DNA from: Alphaproteobacteria bacterium | GTDB taxonomy: Bacteria; Pseudomonadota; Alphaproteobacteria; Micavibrionales; Micavibrionaceae | Assembly: GCA_009995045.1 (NCBI GenBank) | Contig: JAACQG010000012.1 | Span: 323 to 64,322, forward strand | DNA: 64,000 bases | Reading direction: 5' to 3' | In this document: piece after piece, positions 34,328-43,449 of the stretch | How the letters are laid out: every line of letters starts with the position of its first letter | Numbering within the stretch: position 1 is the stretch's first letter | Translations under genes and position numbers: made by a program | The notes under the pieces: generated by a model | The model's database searches: none | What the model saw: only the letters and a program-made list of their open reading frames with translations | Told to the model about the DNA's origin: nothing

Positions 34328-35086
34328 ATGGCTACACAATTAATCCTACTAGAGCGTGTTGAAAAGCTTGGTAACATGGGCGATGTCGTCTCTGTTAAAC
34401 CTGGTTATGCACGTAACTACTTGCTTCCTCAAAAGAAAGCCCTTCGTGCAAGCAAAGACAATGTTGCTTATTTCGAAGCGCAAAAGAAAGCAATTGAATC
34501 ACAAAGCAATGAGCAGAAAAAAGACGCAGAGAAATTGGCGAAAAAAGTCGCTGGTATCAAAGTACCTCTTATCCGCGCAGCCAGCGAAAGCGGCCAGCTC
34601 TACGGTTCAGTAAACACACGCGACATCGCACAAGCAGCCGCGGAAACATCAGGCGAGGCACTTACACGCCCAATGGTGAAGATCAACACAAACTTCAAAA
34701 CAGTTGGCTTGTTCCCCGTGAACATTCAATTGCACCCTGAAGTGATCGTTGAAATCACTGTGAACATCGCTCGCTCTAAAGAAGAAGCCCAAATTCAGGC
34801 AGAAACTGGCAGAGCATTGATGGCTGATGATTCACGCGACGATGAACCACAAGAAGAAGCAGTCGATGAAGATGCATTGGCTGGCGCTCTTGAAGATGAC
34901 GCGCTTGAAGCAAACAAAGAACGCACAGCAGAAGAAGCAGCCAAAGCCGCAGAAGAAGCCGCTAAGACTGAAGTGAAATCTGCAAAACGTGCTGAGAAAA
35001 AAGCGGCAAAAGCTGAAGAAGAAGGCGAAGACGAAATCGCCGAACTCACAGCCGACGCACCAGCCGAAGAGTCAAAAGAAGACTAA
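34328..35086 (+). CDS. rplI: 50S ribosomal protein L9 with long acidic/coiled tail
   Basis: 252 aa, about 100 more than the ~150-aa core. The core is standard: ILLERVEKLGNMGDVVSVKPGYARNYL (interrupted here only for length), then the central helix and the C-terminal domain ending near residue 160. From about residue 165 on there is an Asp/Glu-rich part (DDEPQEEAVDEDALAGALED) followed by Ala/Glu/Lys heptad-like repeats and a final acidic end. Alphaproteobacterial L9 often has some extension, but this is at the long end. A GGAG ribosome binding site precedes the ATG. Confidence 0.95.
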   Translation: MATQLILLERVEKLGNMGDVVSVKPGYARNYLLPQKKALRASKDNVAYFEAQKKAIESQSNEQKKDAEKLAKKVAGIKVPLIRAASESGQLYGSVNTRDIAQAAAETSGEALTRPMVKINTNFKTVGLFPVNIQLHPEVIVEITVNIARSKEEAQIQAETGRALMADDSRDDEPQEEAVDEDALAGALEDDALEANKERTAEEAAKAAEEAAKTEVKSAKRAEKKAAKAEEEGEDEIAELTADAPAEESKED

Positions 35087-35098
35087 AAAGAGATTGCC

Positions 35099-35121
35099 AT
35101 CCTGCGACTTGATCGCAGGAT
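35099..35121 (+). terminator. Hairpin 3' of rplI (first of two)
   Basis: ATCCTGCGA / TCGCAGGAT, a 9-bp stem with a 5-nt loop, 12 bp after the rplI stop; no T-run, so it is probably an RNA 3'-protective or pause structure ahead of the true terminator. Confidence 0.6.
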
Positions 35122-35128
35122 CTCATTC

Positions 35129-35162
35129 AAAAAAGCCTGTATCACACGATACAGGCTTTTTT
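35129..35162 (+). terminator. Rho-independent terminator of the rps operon
   Basis: AAAAAAGCCTGTAT / ATACAGGCTTTTTT, a 14-bp stem with a 6-nt loop, bidirectional in appearance. It separates the ribosomal genes from dnaB. Confidence 0.92.
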
Positions 35163-35178
35163 ATTGCTTCGTCATTGC

Positions 35179-35236
35179 ACCGAACAAGGGCGAGGCGCAC
35201 AAAGTGCGTAAAACCAACAAACGTAGAACGTTTCGC
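35179..35236 (+). repeat. Two-hairpin intergenic element (family 1, copy A)
   Basis: ACCGAACAAGGGCGAGG box, hairpin 1 CGCAC-AAA-GTGCG, linker TAAAACCAAC, hairpin 2 AAACGT-AGA-ACGTTT. Same architecture as copies at 49113 and 49597, with different but still complementary stem bases. Located 80 bp upstream of dnaB. Confidence 0.8.
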
Positions 35237-35316
35237 CAAAAAGGTATCCCCGCTATTCACAGGGCTGCTCGCGCATTATCTGGAACTTTCCCTCTTCTCA
35301 TTATATAGTCACTTTC

Positions 35317-36810
35317 ATGAGTACAGACCTAGCATTCCAAAATATGAGCCGCGACGAAAGCGATACGCCAAGCTACCGCATCCTCCCCCATAACATGGAG
35401 GCGGAGCAGGGCTTGCTTGGCGTGCTCTTGGTCGATAACCGCGCCGTTGAAAAGCTGGGCGACCACCTCCACGCGGATCATTTCTTCATGCCCGCGCATC
35501 AACGCATTTTCGCCGCCATCCGCACCATGATCGACCGCGGCCAAAACGCCAGCCCCGTCACATTAAAAAATTACTTCGAACAAGATGATGATCTCAAAGA
35601 TGTGGGCGGCGCGGAATATCTTGCTGATCTTGCTGGCTCCGTCGTAAATGTTATCAATATCGACGATTACGCCCGCGCAATCTATGACCTGCATTTGCGC
35701 CGCGAATTGATCACCCTCGGTGAGGATGTTGTTAATGAGGCCTATGACCACAACCTTGAATCCGACGCTGTCGGCGCGATTGAACGCGCAGAGAGCAAGC
35801 TCTTCTCCCTCGCGGAAAGTGGCGAGGTCAAAGGCGGCTTTGTAACTTTGCGTGATTCTGTCCTCGTCGCCATCGAACACGCAGAAAAAGCATATAAAAC
35901 AAAAGGCTCCGTCACGGGCATTACCTCTGGGATCCGCGATGTCGATAAAAAGCTCGGCGGCTTCCAACCCTCTGACTTGCTCATCCTTGCGGGACGACCA
36001 TCCATGGGTAAAACCGCGCTCGCTGTGAACTGGGCATTCAACGCCGCCAAAGCATACGCGGATTCGGGCGGCGAAGAGGGCGGGCGCGTGGCGTTCTTCT
36101 CCCTCGAGATGTCCGCAGACCAGCTCGCTGGACGTATCCTGTCCGAACAATCAGGCATCTCTGGCGATGCCATTCGTAAAGGAAATATCAAACAAGAAGA
36201 CTTCAAAGCCTTCGTCGAAGCCTCGCAGCGCATGAGCCAAGTGCCGCTTTATATCGACGACACGCCCGCGCTGTCTATCGCCGCTGTGCGCACCCGCGCC
36301 CGCCGTCTTAAACGCCAACATGGCCTCGATATGCTCGTGGTCGACTATCTTCAGCTTCTGCGCGGAAACGGTTCCAAACGCGGCCAAGAAAACCGCGTGC
36401 AGGAAGTCTCCGAAATCACAATGGGCCTCAAGGCCATCGCCAAAGAACTTCAAATCCCCGTGATCGCCCTGTCACAGCTATCGCGTCAAGTCGAACAACG
36501 CGAAGACAAGCGCCCGCAACTCTCTGATCTACGCGAATCCGGATCAATCGAACAAGACGCGGACGCCGTTATGTTTGTGTATCGTGAGGAATATTACCTA
36601 TCAAGAACCGAACCCGAGCCAGGCACAGAAAACCACATGAAGTGGCAAGAAAGCATGGAACGCGCCCATAATATCGGTGAATGTATCGTCGCAAAACAAA
36701 GACACGGCCCCATCGGGAACGTGAAAATGTATTTCGATCCCAATATCACAAGATTCTCAGATCTAGACCCCAGCTATTTCGGCGATCAAAATCAAGACGA
36801 TGAATATTAA
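35317..36810 (+). CDS. dnaB: Replicative DNA helicase DnaB
   Basis: 497 aa hexameric 5'-3' helicase of the replication fork. The N-terminal domain begins LPHNMEAEQGLLGVLLVDN; the RecA-like domain has Walker A in GRPSMGKTALAVNWA (about residue 230), Walker B MLVVDYLQLL, LSQLSRQVEQREDKRPQLSD and the arginine finger region MFVYREEYY. No Shine-Dalgarno is present; TATAGT ends 7 nt before the ATG, so the mRNA may be leaderless. Its 3' end overlaps the convergent P2 gene by 4 bp. Confidence 0.97.
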   Translation: MSTDLAFQNMSRDESDTPSYRILPHNMEAEQGLLGVLLVDNRAVEKLGDHLHADHFFMPAHQRIFAAIRTMIDRGQNASPVTLKNYFEQDDDLKDVGGAEYLADLAGSVVNVINIDDYARAIYDLHLRRELITLGEDVVNEAYDHNLESDAVGAIERAESKLFSLAESGEVKGGFVTLRDSVLVAIEHAEKAYKTKGSVTGITSGIRDVDKKLGGFQPSDLLILAGRPSMGKTALAVNWAFNAAKAYADSGGEEGGRVAFFSLEMSADQLAGRILSEQSGISGDAIRKGNIKQEDFKAFVEASQRMSQVPLYIDDTPALSIAAVRTRARRLKRQHGLDMLVVDYLQLLRGNGSKRGQENRVQEVSEITMGLKAIAKELQIPVIALSQLSRQVEQREDKRPQLSDLRESGSIEQDADAVMFVYREEYYLSRTEPEPGTENHMKWQESMERAHNIGECIVAKQRHGPIGNVKMYFDPNITRFSDLDPSYFGDQNQDDEY

Positions 36811-39800
36811 GATGTGAGCCCTGTGCTTAATCTAACTGCTGGCTGCGCCACAACATCTGGCGCGACATCATCAGAAACACCGACGTTTTCTAAAACGTCT
36901 TTGACGATTTCGTACAGCCCATTAACAACTTGGCCATAGTCTGTATTGCTTCCAAAAACAGGCTGCTCTTCATAATATGCCATAGCAGATTCTAAAAACG
37001 CCTTCTGCTCATCTTCGGGCAATGAGGCTGTCAGCTCTGTAATCGCTGAGAAAACACCTTCTGAGTTATCAAGAACATCACGGTCAAATGCAGAAATTGC
37101 ATCACCAATACTAAGGCCAGACGCCTCAATATCAATGGGCGATAACCCTGCTTCAATGATAGTTTGGCTGCTCATTACAATCTTATAACCTGCCCCAACT
37201 GAGCTTTGCGGATCGCCCGCACTTGCTATAAACGCTGAACCGATTTCTGTCGGTGAAACACTAGGAGCCTCATCAGCAGGCTCTGGCTCAACCAGATTTT
37301 GCATGTACTCGCGAATAGCGTCCAACTCACCTGTCTCTGCCAAGGCGGCCACTTGTGTCTCATATAATTCTTTGGCAGCCACTGCAGTCTCACGCGCTGC
37401 TGTAATTTCCATTTGACCAATAATACGGTCATTCGCATACCATGCTGGCAAATTATCTTTTTCTGTTTGCAAAGCATTTTCGGCCAAAACCCATTGTGCA
37501 TGAAGATTCATAACATCTGAAACGGCCTGCGGTACGCCTTCTGCATTAAGGTCAGCACCATTGAGAAATTCATGCGCCTCATTGGCAAAAGCTTCGAATA
37601 CAACTTCTGCATCAGATGTTGTAAGATAATCCCAAACACCTTCGCGATACGCATCTTCCATGGTGGGAAGCTCAATTCCTTTTGCATCTGCAAGCGTGAT
37701 TAAACCTGCACGCGCTGCGCCAATTCCTTCAATGCCCCATCCCAATGGTGTAAGGTAGCTGACATAAGCACCTGCAGTTTCTCCGATAACAACACCTGCA
37801 CGCTCGCCATTTGTTTCTGCGGCTTCAAAATTTCTGGCTGCTTCGGCCACACCGCTAATCTCTGCGGCAACACTACCGTAATTTCCATCAACGAAGTCCT
37901 GAACAACCGCCTCGCCAAGGCCCATATTACCTAAGAATACAGCCATTTGTGCGTTATCACCCACAGCACGCGCAACAACTGCGCTCATAAGGTTTTCTAC
38001 CATTTCAGGATGGTCTGTCATAAGGTTTTGAAGCTCTTCAGCATGCTGACCGCCACCTTGTTCTACATAAAGCGCCGCTGCCTCTCCAATTTGTCCGTTT
38101 TCAGCAAGTTCAAGAACATCCGCAGGAAGTTCATCAGCTCTAACCGCAAGAGTACTCAAACCAATAGCTGCTAAAGCGGCCGCACCAATTTTTCCAAATT
38201 TCCCCAAACGTCCAAATCTAGAGTGACCCGCTCCATCTGCACCTGCCCTAGGCGTGTTGACATCAGGTGTCCCTGCATCGGGCGCAGCGTCAGCACGCGG
38301 TGCATCCGCATTTGGTGCATCCGGCTCAGGCGCATCCGCGGCGGGGGTGTCTACATCCGGCGCATCAGCAGCATTATTTTGATGCGTGTAATAATCGACG
38401 CCATCATCATCAAAAGCACCCGTAGCAGTGTCTCTAGGTTTATCACCTTCCCAATATTCTACATCTTCGTCTGCAAAACGAGGCGCATCATCTGGTTTTG
38501 CATCTTGCATATCAGGGCGCTCATCCCTCAAATCGGGAGCATCTCTATCTTGAGCAGGGTTTTGACCGTTATTATGCTCGTTATATTCGGCGTAATCACC
38601 CTCTCTGCCATCAAAAACATTCTCATCATTATCAAAATTAAAGACAGGATCACCTGATCCAGGCGCATTGTTGCGGCTGCTCCATCTATAAAAACCATAA
38701 CCTGCAGCACCTCCAGCAGCAGCTACGCCAAGATCATCCAAACCTATACCATCATCATTATCACTGGCCGTCGCGGCAGGATCCGCCGTCGCATCCGTCG
38801 CCGCAGGATCTGGAATTGTAATCGTATCTGGGTCAATGCCGGTCGCCTCAAAAATTTGAGCTCGTTCGTCTGGTGATAATGTGGCCAGCGCCTCGGGTGA
38901 GTTTGTAATAAGGTTGCTAAGCGTCCCATCACTGGCAAGAACCGCGTCACGATCAAAGATCGCCACATGCTCACCAACACCGATCATCACGCCAGCTTCA
39001 TGGGGGCGCACAGCAATGGTGGGATCGTTCAACTCTAAAACGTCCTCAATAATCGCATCACGATTGCTAAGCAATTTCGTCGCATCGGGGATCGCATCCA
39101 ACGTCTGTTGATCACGCTCACCTGTCACCTCTACATCAAAGCCCAAAGCTTTCAAAAGTGTTTGAAGCATAGCGGTAAATCCGCCACCTTGCTCTTGTGA
39201 AAGCGCATCAAGAGACGTTATTAAATCACGATTAGCAAGCTCTTGAGCCACTGTTCCCAATTGAGCAAAATCTTCATCCGCATAAGGCGCAGTGTCGTCA
39301 TTAACAAGGCCAGTAACATCGTTCTGCGATACACCTGGTGCGCCAGTGATCGCAAGCAAACCTTGCTGATAACGAAGATCATTATTGGGGGTAGGGGTTG
39401 TTGTATCATCCGGTGTCGAATCGGCTGGCGTGGCCTGTGGTGTCTGCTCTGGCGCGACCTGTGTCGGCGCTGGCGTCACGGTCATGCCAAGCTGCGCTTT
39501 ATATGCATCAAGCGACGCAACGCCTTGTTCTCTTAAAAAATCTTGTGCCAATGCAGGATTATTTTCCATACCCGCAATTATCGCGTTGCGAAATGTTGGA
39601 TCATTTTGCATTTTAACATCAAGAGCATCCGCATATTGACGCTCGGTCATCGCGTTCAGCTGTGAAATAGAGTGGCCTGTCATGGCAACCATGGAATTAC
39701 CGGTGCGTCTGCCGCCTTGCCCATCGATGGCACTCATTGTCATGCCTTGCAACGGCGCGTATCCGCCATCTTGTGCAAGTTGCGCGAAACGCTGAATCTC

Positions 39801-39833
39801 TTTAACCGCTACTGTATCCCAGCTATGTGCCAT
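36807..39833 (-). CDS. Large uncharacterised protein with PG-binding-like segment (P2)
   Basis: 1008 aa from the ATG at 39833 (GAAGGG upstream). No N-terminal signal. Regions: N-terminal ~140 aa (SAIDGQGGRRTGNSMVAMTG; NNPALAQDFL); a Thr/Pro-rich linker; LQTLLKALGFDVEVTGERDQ (about 221-250), which fits a PG_binding_1 repeat; an ITNSPEALATLSPDE segment (about 315-335) resembling IAQNPEALLTISP in P1; a long Asp/Ala/Pro-rich disordered stretch (about 395-535) with APNADAPRADAAPDAG-type repeats; one hydrophobic segment (FGKIGAAALAAIGLSTLAV, about 545-563); and a ~440-aa acidic helical C-terminal part. Family unrecognised. It interrupts the usual dnaB-alr adjacency. Confidence 0.75.
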   Translation of the reverse strand: MAHSWDTVAVKEIQRFAQLAQDGGYAPLQGMTMSAIDGQGGRRTGNSMVAMTGHSISQLNAMTERQYADALDVKMQNDPTFRNAIIAGMENNPALAQDFLREQGVASLDAYKAQLGMTVTPAPTQVAPEQTPQATPADSTPDDTTTPTPNNDLRYQQGLLAITGAPGVSQNDVTGLVNDDTAPYADEDFAQLGTVAQELANRDLITSLDALSQEQGGGFTAMLQTLLKALGFDVEVTGERDQQTLDAIPDATKLLSNRDAIIEDVLELNDPTIAVRPHEAGVMIGVGEHVAIFDRDAVLASDGTLSNLITNSPEALATLSPDERAQIFEATGIDPDTITIPDPAATDATADPAATASDNDDGIGLDDLGVAAAGGAAGYGFYRWSSRNNAPGSGDPVFNFDNDENVFDGREGDYAEYNEHNNGQNPAQDRDAPDLRDERPDMQDAKPDDAPRFADEDVEYWEGDKPRDTATGAFDDDGVDYYTHQNNAADAPDVDTPAADAPEPDAPNADAPRADAAPDAGTPDVNTPRAGADGAGHSRFGRLGKFGKIGAAALAAIGLSTLAVRADELPADVLELAENGQIGEAAALYVEQGGGQHAEELQNLMTDHPEMVENLMSAVVARAVGDNAQMAVFLGNMGLGEAVVQDFVDGNYGSVAAEISGVAEAARNFEAAETNGERAGVVIGETAGAYVSYLTPLGWGIEGIGAARAGLITLADAKGIELPTMEDAYREGVWDYLTTSDAEVVFEAFANEAHEFLNGADLNAEGVPQAVSDVMNLHAQWVLAENALQTEKDNLPAWYANDRIIGQMEITAARETAVAAKELYETQVAALAETGELDAIREYMQNLVEPEPADEAPSVSPTEIGSAFIASAGDPQSSVGAGYKIVMSSQTIIEAGLSPIDIEASGLSIGDAISAFDRDVLDNSEGVFSAITELTASLPEDEQKAFLESAMAYYEEQPVFGSNTDYGQVVNGLYEIVKDVLENVGVSDDVAPDVVAQPAVRLSTGLTS

Positions 39834-39991
39834 AATATTACACCCTTCTTTTCTCGTCACGGCGTTTTATTATTGCTTATATGCCGCTTATTACAAATAC
39901 CACTTCATCATATGCCAATCTTCTTACTTTGGATTGGTCACCTGCAAATTATGAAGACAAAAGTTTAAGAATTGGTTAATACTCTTACCCT

Positions 39992-41059
39992 ATGGCGCAA
40001 CTATCCATACATTTATCGGCAATCAAGGCCAATTACGACCTCTTGAAAGCAAGAGTAGGAAACGCCTGCGACGTGGCGGGCGTGGTCAAGGCAAATGCCT
40101 ACGGGCTCGGCGTATCGCGCGTGGCGGGCGCATTGAGGGACGCGGGATGCACGACATTTTTCGCCGCGACGCTGCCGGAATCCATTGAATTGCGCATGCT
40201 ATTAGGTGCTTCACCCACAATCGCCATGCTCAATGGCTTCGCCCCACAAGACGCCGAGCTCTACCATGAAAACACAATCACCCCTGTTTTAAACGATATC
40301 GAGCAAGTAAACGCCTATCAGCGCTTTTCGAGCGCGCAAAACACCCATATGCCCGCAATTGCACATATCGATACGGGCATGAACCGCCTCGGCATCCATC
40401 CCGGTGACATGAGCGCGGACATGTTCGACGGCCTAAACATCCGCGCTCTCATGTCACATTTCATCTCAAGCGAAGAAAAAGAATCCCCACTCAATCCCAA
40501 GCAAAATAAAGCTTTCCAAACTATCGTTTCTGCTTTTCCCGCCATGCCAAAATCCCTGTGTAATTCCGCAGGGATATTCCTGTCTGACGATTATCATTAC
40601 GATATGGTGCGTCCCGGAATGGCACTCTATGGATTAAACCCAACGCCTTATGCCGCCAACCCGATGCATGATGTTGTCACTCTCGATGCCAAAATTTTGC
40701 AAATCCATTCGGTGCGTAAAAACGAAACAGCAGGATATAACGCAACATATCGTTTTGAAAAAGACAGCGCAGTTGCAATTGTTGATATTGGATATGCAGA
40801 CGGCCTGTTTCGAAAGACATCAAATACGGCAAATTTATCCTATAATGGCATCGCATGCCCGATCCGCGGCAATGTATCAATGGATTTAACCATCATCGAT
40901 CTGGCCAATATCCCCGAAAGCCAAATGCCTAAAACGGGTGATATGGTCGAAGTGATCGGCCCCAACCAAAGCGCTGATGATCTTGCCCGTGACGCGCAAA
41001 CAATCGGCTATGAAATCCTGACATCCTTAAGCCGTCGCTTCGAACGCAATTATACCTAA
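39992..41059 (+). CDS. alr: Alanine racemase
   Basis: 355 aa PLP enzyme making D-alanine for peptidoglycan. The PLP lysine is in VVKANAYGLG (about residue 32); HIDTGMNRLGI, RPGMALYGLNP and the second catalytic Tyr segment AGYNATYRF (about residue 248) follow. The C-terminal beta domain contains RGNVSMDLTIIDL. There is no ribosome binding site; TAATAC lies just upstream. The gene overlaps the convergent dipeptidase gene by 4 bp, so both D-Ala supply and D-Ala-D-Ala cleavage are encoded here. Confidence 0.95.
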   Translation: MAQLSIHLSAIKANYDLLKARVGNACDVAGVVKANAYGLGVSRVAGALRDAGCTTFFAATLPESIELRMLLGASPTIAMLNGFAPQDAELYHENTITPVLNDIEQVNAYQRFSSAQNTHMPAIAHIDTGMNRLGIHPGDMSADMFDGLNIRALMSHFISSEEKESPLNPKQNKAFQTIVSAFPAMPKSLCNSAGIFLSDDYHYDMVRPGMALYGLNPTPYAANPMHDVVTLDAKILQIHSVRKNETAGYNATYRFEKDSAVAIVDIGYADGLFRKTSNTANLSYNGIACPIRGNVSMDLTIIDLANIPESQMPKTGDMVEVIGPNQSADDLARDAQTIGYEILTSLSRRFERNYT

Positions 41060-41736
41060 TCCATCAACCGCATATGCGCCGGCAAATCGGAATCGGATAA
41101 CGGCGCATATTGTTCATAAACATCTTTCGGAAGACGATAATCCCACCATTCTTGTGGCAACGGATGCAGCGTGCTGCCTTTTTCCCTCGCGGCGCTCATC
41201 ATCGCATCGTCCAAAATCTTGCGATTATCCTGTACCTGCTGCGAATGCGCATAATCACGATGCGCTGGATTGGTCTGAGGTGAGGGATCATTGCTCAAAA
41301 AATCAAACGGCGTGCCCATATCCAGTAATTCACCCGCGCTATTCCGAATGCTAACATCCACCGCCATACCACGCGGATGGCCACCCGCGCCGGGCGGCGA
41401 TAAAAGCCGAGGCTCCTCAAGCCATTGCGGATTACTACGAACCCGCCGCGTCTCTAGCATCGCTTTTTGCGCATCACGAACGCGCAATCCATCATACAAA
41501 ACCAAAACCCCACCGGTCGCCTTGAACACATGCCGCGACGCCGCAATCACAATCTTCGCCAAATCCTTATGCAGCCAAAGCTTCGCCCCTGTGCGATATA
41601 TTTGCTCACCAAATAAGAGATTACTATCACGCATATACGCCAATTCAACCGCCATCGGATGTTCCCACGCATAATCATTCATGCATAACAGATCGTCTGG
41701 TTGGATTGTCTTTAATGGCTGCGATAGATGATTCAT
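41056..41736 (-). CDS. D-alanyl-D-alanine dipeptidase (VanX/DdpX-like, M15D)
   Basis: 226 aa. LVLYDGLRVRDAQKAM, the zinc motif GGHPRGMAVDVSI (His and Asp ligands, about residues 125-132) and QEWWDYRLP (about residue 198) match VanX/DdpX dipeptidases, which cleave free D-Ala-D-Ala. In VanX the third zinc ligand is the His of EWWH; here it is Asp, so zinc binding may differ or the enzyme may have altered activity. No signal peptide is seen, implying a cytoplasmic or non-Sec location. Linked to alr but on the opposite strand. Confidence 0.85.
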   Translation of the reverse strand: MNHLSQPLKTIQPDDLLCMNDYAWEHPMAVELAYMRDSNLLFGEQIYRTGAKLWLHKDLAKIVIAASRHVFKATGGVLVLYDGLRVRDAQKAMLETRRVRSNPQWLEEPRLLSPPGAGGHPRGMAVDVSIRNSAGELLDMGTPFDFLSNDPSPQTNPAHRDYAHSQQVQDNRKILDDAMMSAAREKGSTLHPLPQEWWDYRLPKDVYEQYAPLSDSDLPAHMRLMD

Positions 41737-41814
41737 TGCTGGACTGAATGTTGTTGATGCACTATGTTTTCATACCTATTGTACATTAATTAAAGCGCGA
41801 TAAAAATAAAGAAT

Positions 41815-42651
41815 ATGTCCAGCACATCAATTTCAAAACCAAAGAGTGATAAACCGCAAAACGCGATTGTAGAAACAGCTTTGGAAACCTGCGAAGCAAC
41901 AGGGCGCACAATACTATCATTTTTCGCGCTGGTCGGGCGTATTGCAAACTTCATCGGCAAGAGCATTTATCACTGCTTCACCCCGCCATTCTTCCCGTCT
42001 CAATTGGGCCGTCAAATCCTTAACATCGGCTATTACTCTCTGCCGGTCGTGGGAATGACGGCTCTGTTTACGGGGATGGTGCTTGCACTGCAAAGCTATA
42101 CAGGGTTCACACGTTTTAATGCGGAGGGCGCAATCGCCGGCGTTGTTGCCCTTTCCGTGACCCGCGAATTAGCGCCTGTCCTTGCCGGCCTGATGGTTGC
42201 CGGACGCGTTGGCGCGTCAATCGCCGCCGAAATCGGAACAATGCGCGTGACCGAACAAATCGACGCGCTTACAACATTATCCGTCAATCCGTTCAAATAC
42301 CTCGTCGCCCCACGTATCCTTGCGGGCACATTAATGCTGCCTATCCTTGTACTCATCGCCGACATCATCGGCATTTACGGCGGCTATGTGGTCGCAATTT
42401 ACAGCCTCGATTTCTCCGTCGGCTCTTACATCACGCAGACATGGGATACAATCCAGCCTATCGACGTAATTTCCGGCCTGATTAAGGCTGGCGTATTCGG
42501 CTTTATCGTGACGATCATGGGATGTTACCACGGATATAACTCCGCCCGCGGCGCACAAGGCGTTGGCGCGGCCACAACCAACGCGGTTGTGTCATCCTCA
42601 ATTTTGATCCTGATCTTCAATTACCTCCTGACGCAGGTCTTTTTCTCATGA
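41815..42651 (+). CDS. mlaE: MlaE-family ABC permease
   Basis: 278 aa. Permease of the inner-membrane complex moving phospholipids between inner and outer membrane (Mla) or a related substrate. Five membrane helices; conserved GMVLALQSYTGFTRF, REL(A)PVLAGLMVAGRVGAS, EIGTMRVTEQIDAL and NPFKYLVAPR segments. The stop overlaps the mlaF start by 4 bp (ATGA). No mlaD gene follows in the window. Confidence 0.93.
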   Translation: MSSTSISKPKSDKPQNAIVETALETCEATGRTILSFFALVGRIANFIGKSIYHCFTPPFFPSQLGRQILNIGYYSLPVVGMTALFTGMVLALQSYTGFTRFNAEGAIAGVVALSVTRELAPVLAGLMVAGRVGASIAAEIGTMRVTEQIDALTTLSVNPFKYLVAPRILAGTLMLPILVLIADIIGIYGGYVVAIYSLDFSVGSYITQTWDTIQPIDVISGLIKAGVFGFIVTIMGCYHGYNSARGAQGVGAATTNAVVSSSILILIFNYLLTQVFFS

Positions 42652-43436
42652 CGCCAAAAAACACAGATACTGATATCCCGAAATTAGAATTAAAAGGCCT
42701 CAAAAAGTCTTTCGGCAATAAGCACATCCTTCGTGGCCTTGATCTTTCAATCCCAAAGGGAAAATCCCTCGTCATCATTGGCGGCTCTGGAACGGGAAAA
42801 TCTGTGATGTTGAAATGCATTCTCGGCCTCATCCATCCCGATGAGGGCTCTATCCTGATCGACGGCAAGGAAACAATTGGCACAAGCGCGAAAGAACGCG
42901 ACATCTTCATGCACAAATTCGGCATGCTCTTCCAAGGCGCGGCCCTGTTTGACTCGCTCAAAGTGTGGGAAAATGTGGCATTCGGCCTGATCCATGGTCG
43001 CAATATCGACCGTAAAAAAGCTCGCGAAATCGCACAAGAAAAAATCAAAGCTGTCGGCCTACGCGCCGAAGTCGCTGATCTCTACCCCGCTGAGCTATCT
43101 GGCGGCATGCAAAAACGCGTCGGCCTTGCCCGCGCCGTTGCCGCATCCCCCGAAATCATCTTTTTCGATGAACCAACAACCGGCCTCGACCCGATCATGG
43201 CCGATGTCATCAATGACCTGATCGTTGATTCGGTAAAAGGCCTTGGCGCAACTGCGCTTTCCATCACCCATGATATGGCCTCTGCCCGCAAAATCGCCGA
43301 CCACATCGCCATGCTCCATGAGGGCAAAATCGTCTGGCACGGCCCGATCGACAAGCTTGATAACAGCGGCAATGAATATGTCGAACAATTCATCCATGGC
43401 CGCGCCGATGGCCCAATCACACGCAGAGTGGCGTAA
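42648..43436 (+). CDS. mlaF: MlaF-family ABC transporter ATPase
   Basis: 262 aa. Walker A GGSGTGKSVMLKCILG (about residue 45), Q-loop in MLFQGAALFDSL, signature LSGGMQKRVGLARA (about residue 147), Walker B IIFFDEPTTGLDP and switch His in SITHDMASA. Partner of MlaE in the same operon; mrcA follows 13 bp later on the same strand. Confidence 0.95.
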   Translation: MTPKNTDTDIPKLELKGLKKSFGNKHILRGLDLSIPKGKSLVIIGGSGTGKSVMLKCILGLIHPDEGSILIDGKETIGTSAKERDIFMHKFGMLFQGAALFDSLKVWENVAFGLIHGRNIDRKKAREIAQEKIKAVGLRAEVADLYPAELSGGMQKRVGLARAVAASPEIIFFDEPTTGLDPIMADVINDLIVDSVKGLGATALSITHDMASARKIADHIAMLHEGKIVWHGPIDKLDNSGNEYVEQFIHGRADGPITRRVA

Positions 43437-43449
43437 CCGGAGACATTAA

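Noticed and set aside
38223-38657. 144-aa frame opposite the P2 gene
   Set aside because: It is the antisense reading of the repetitive Asp/Ala/Pro region, producing Arg/Ile/Cys-rich sequence.
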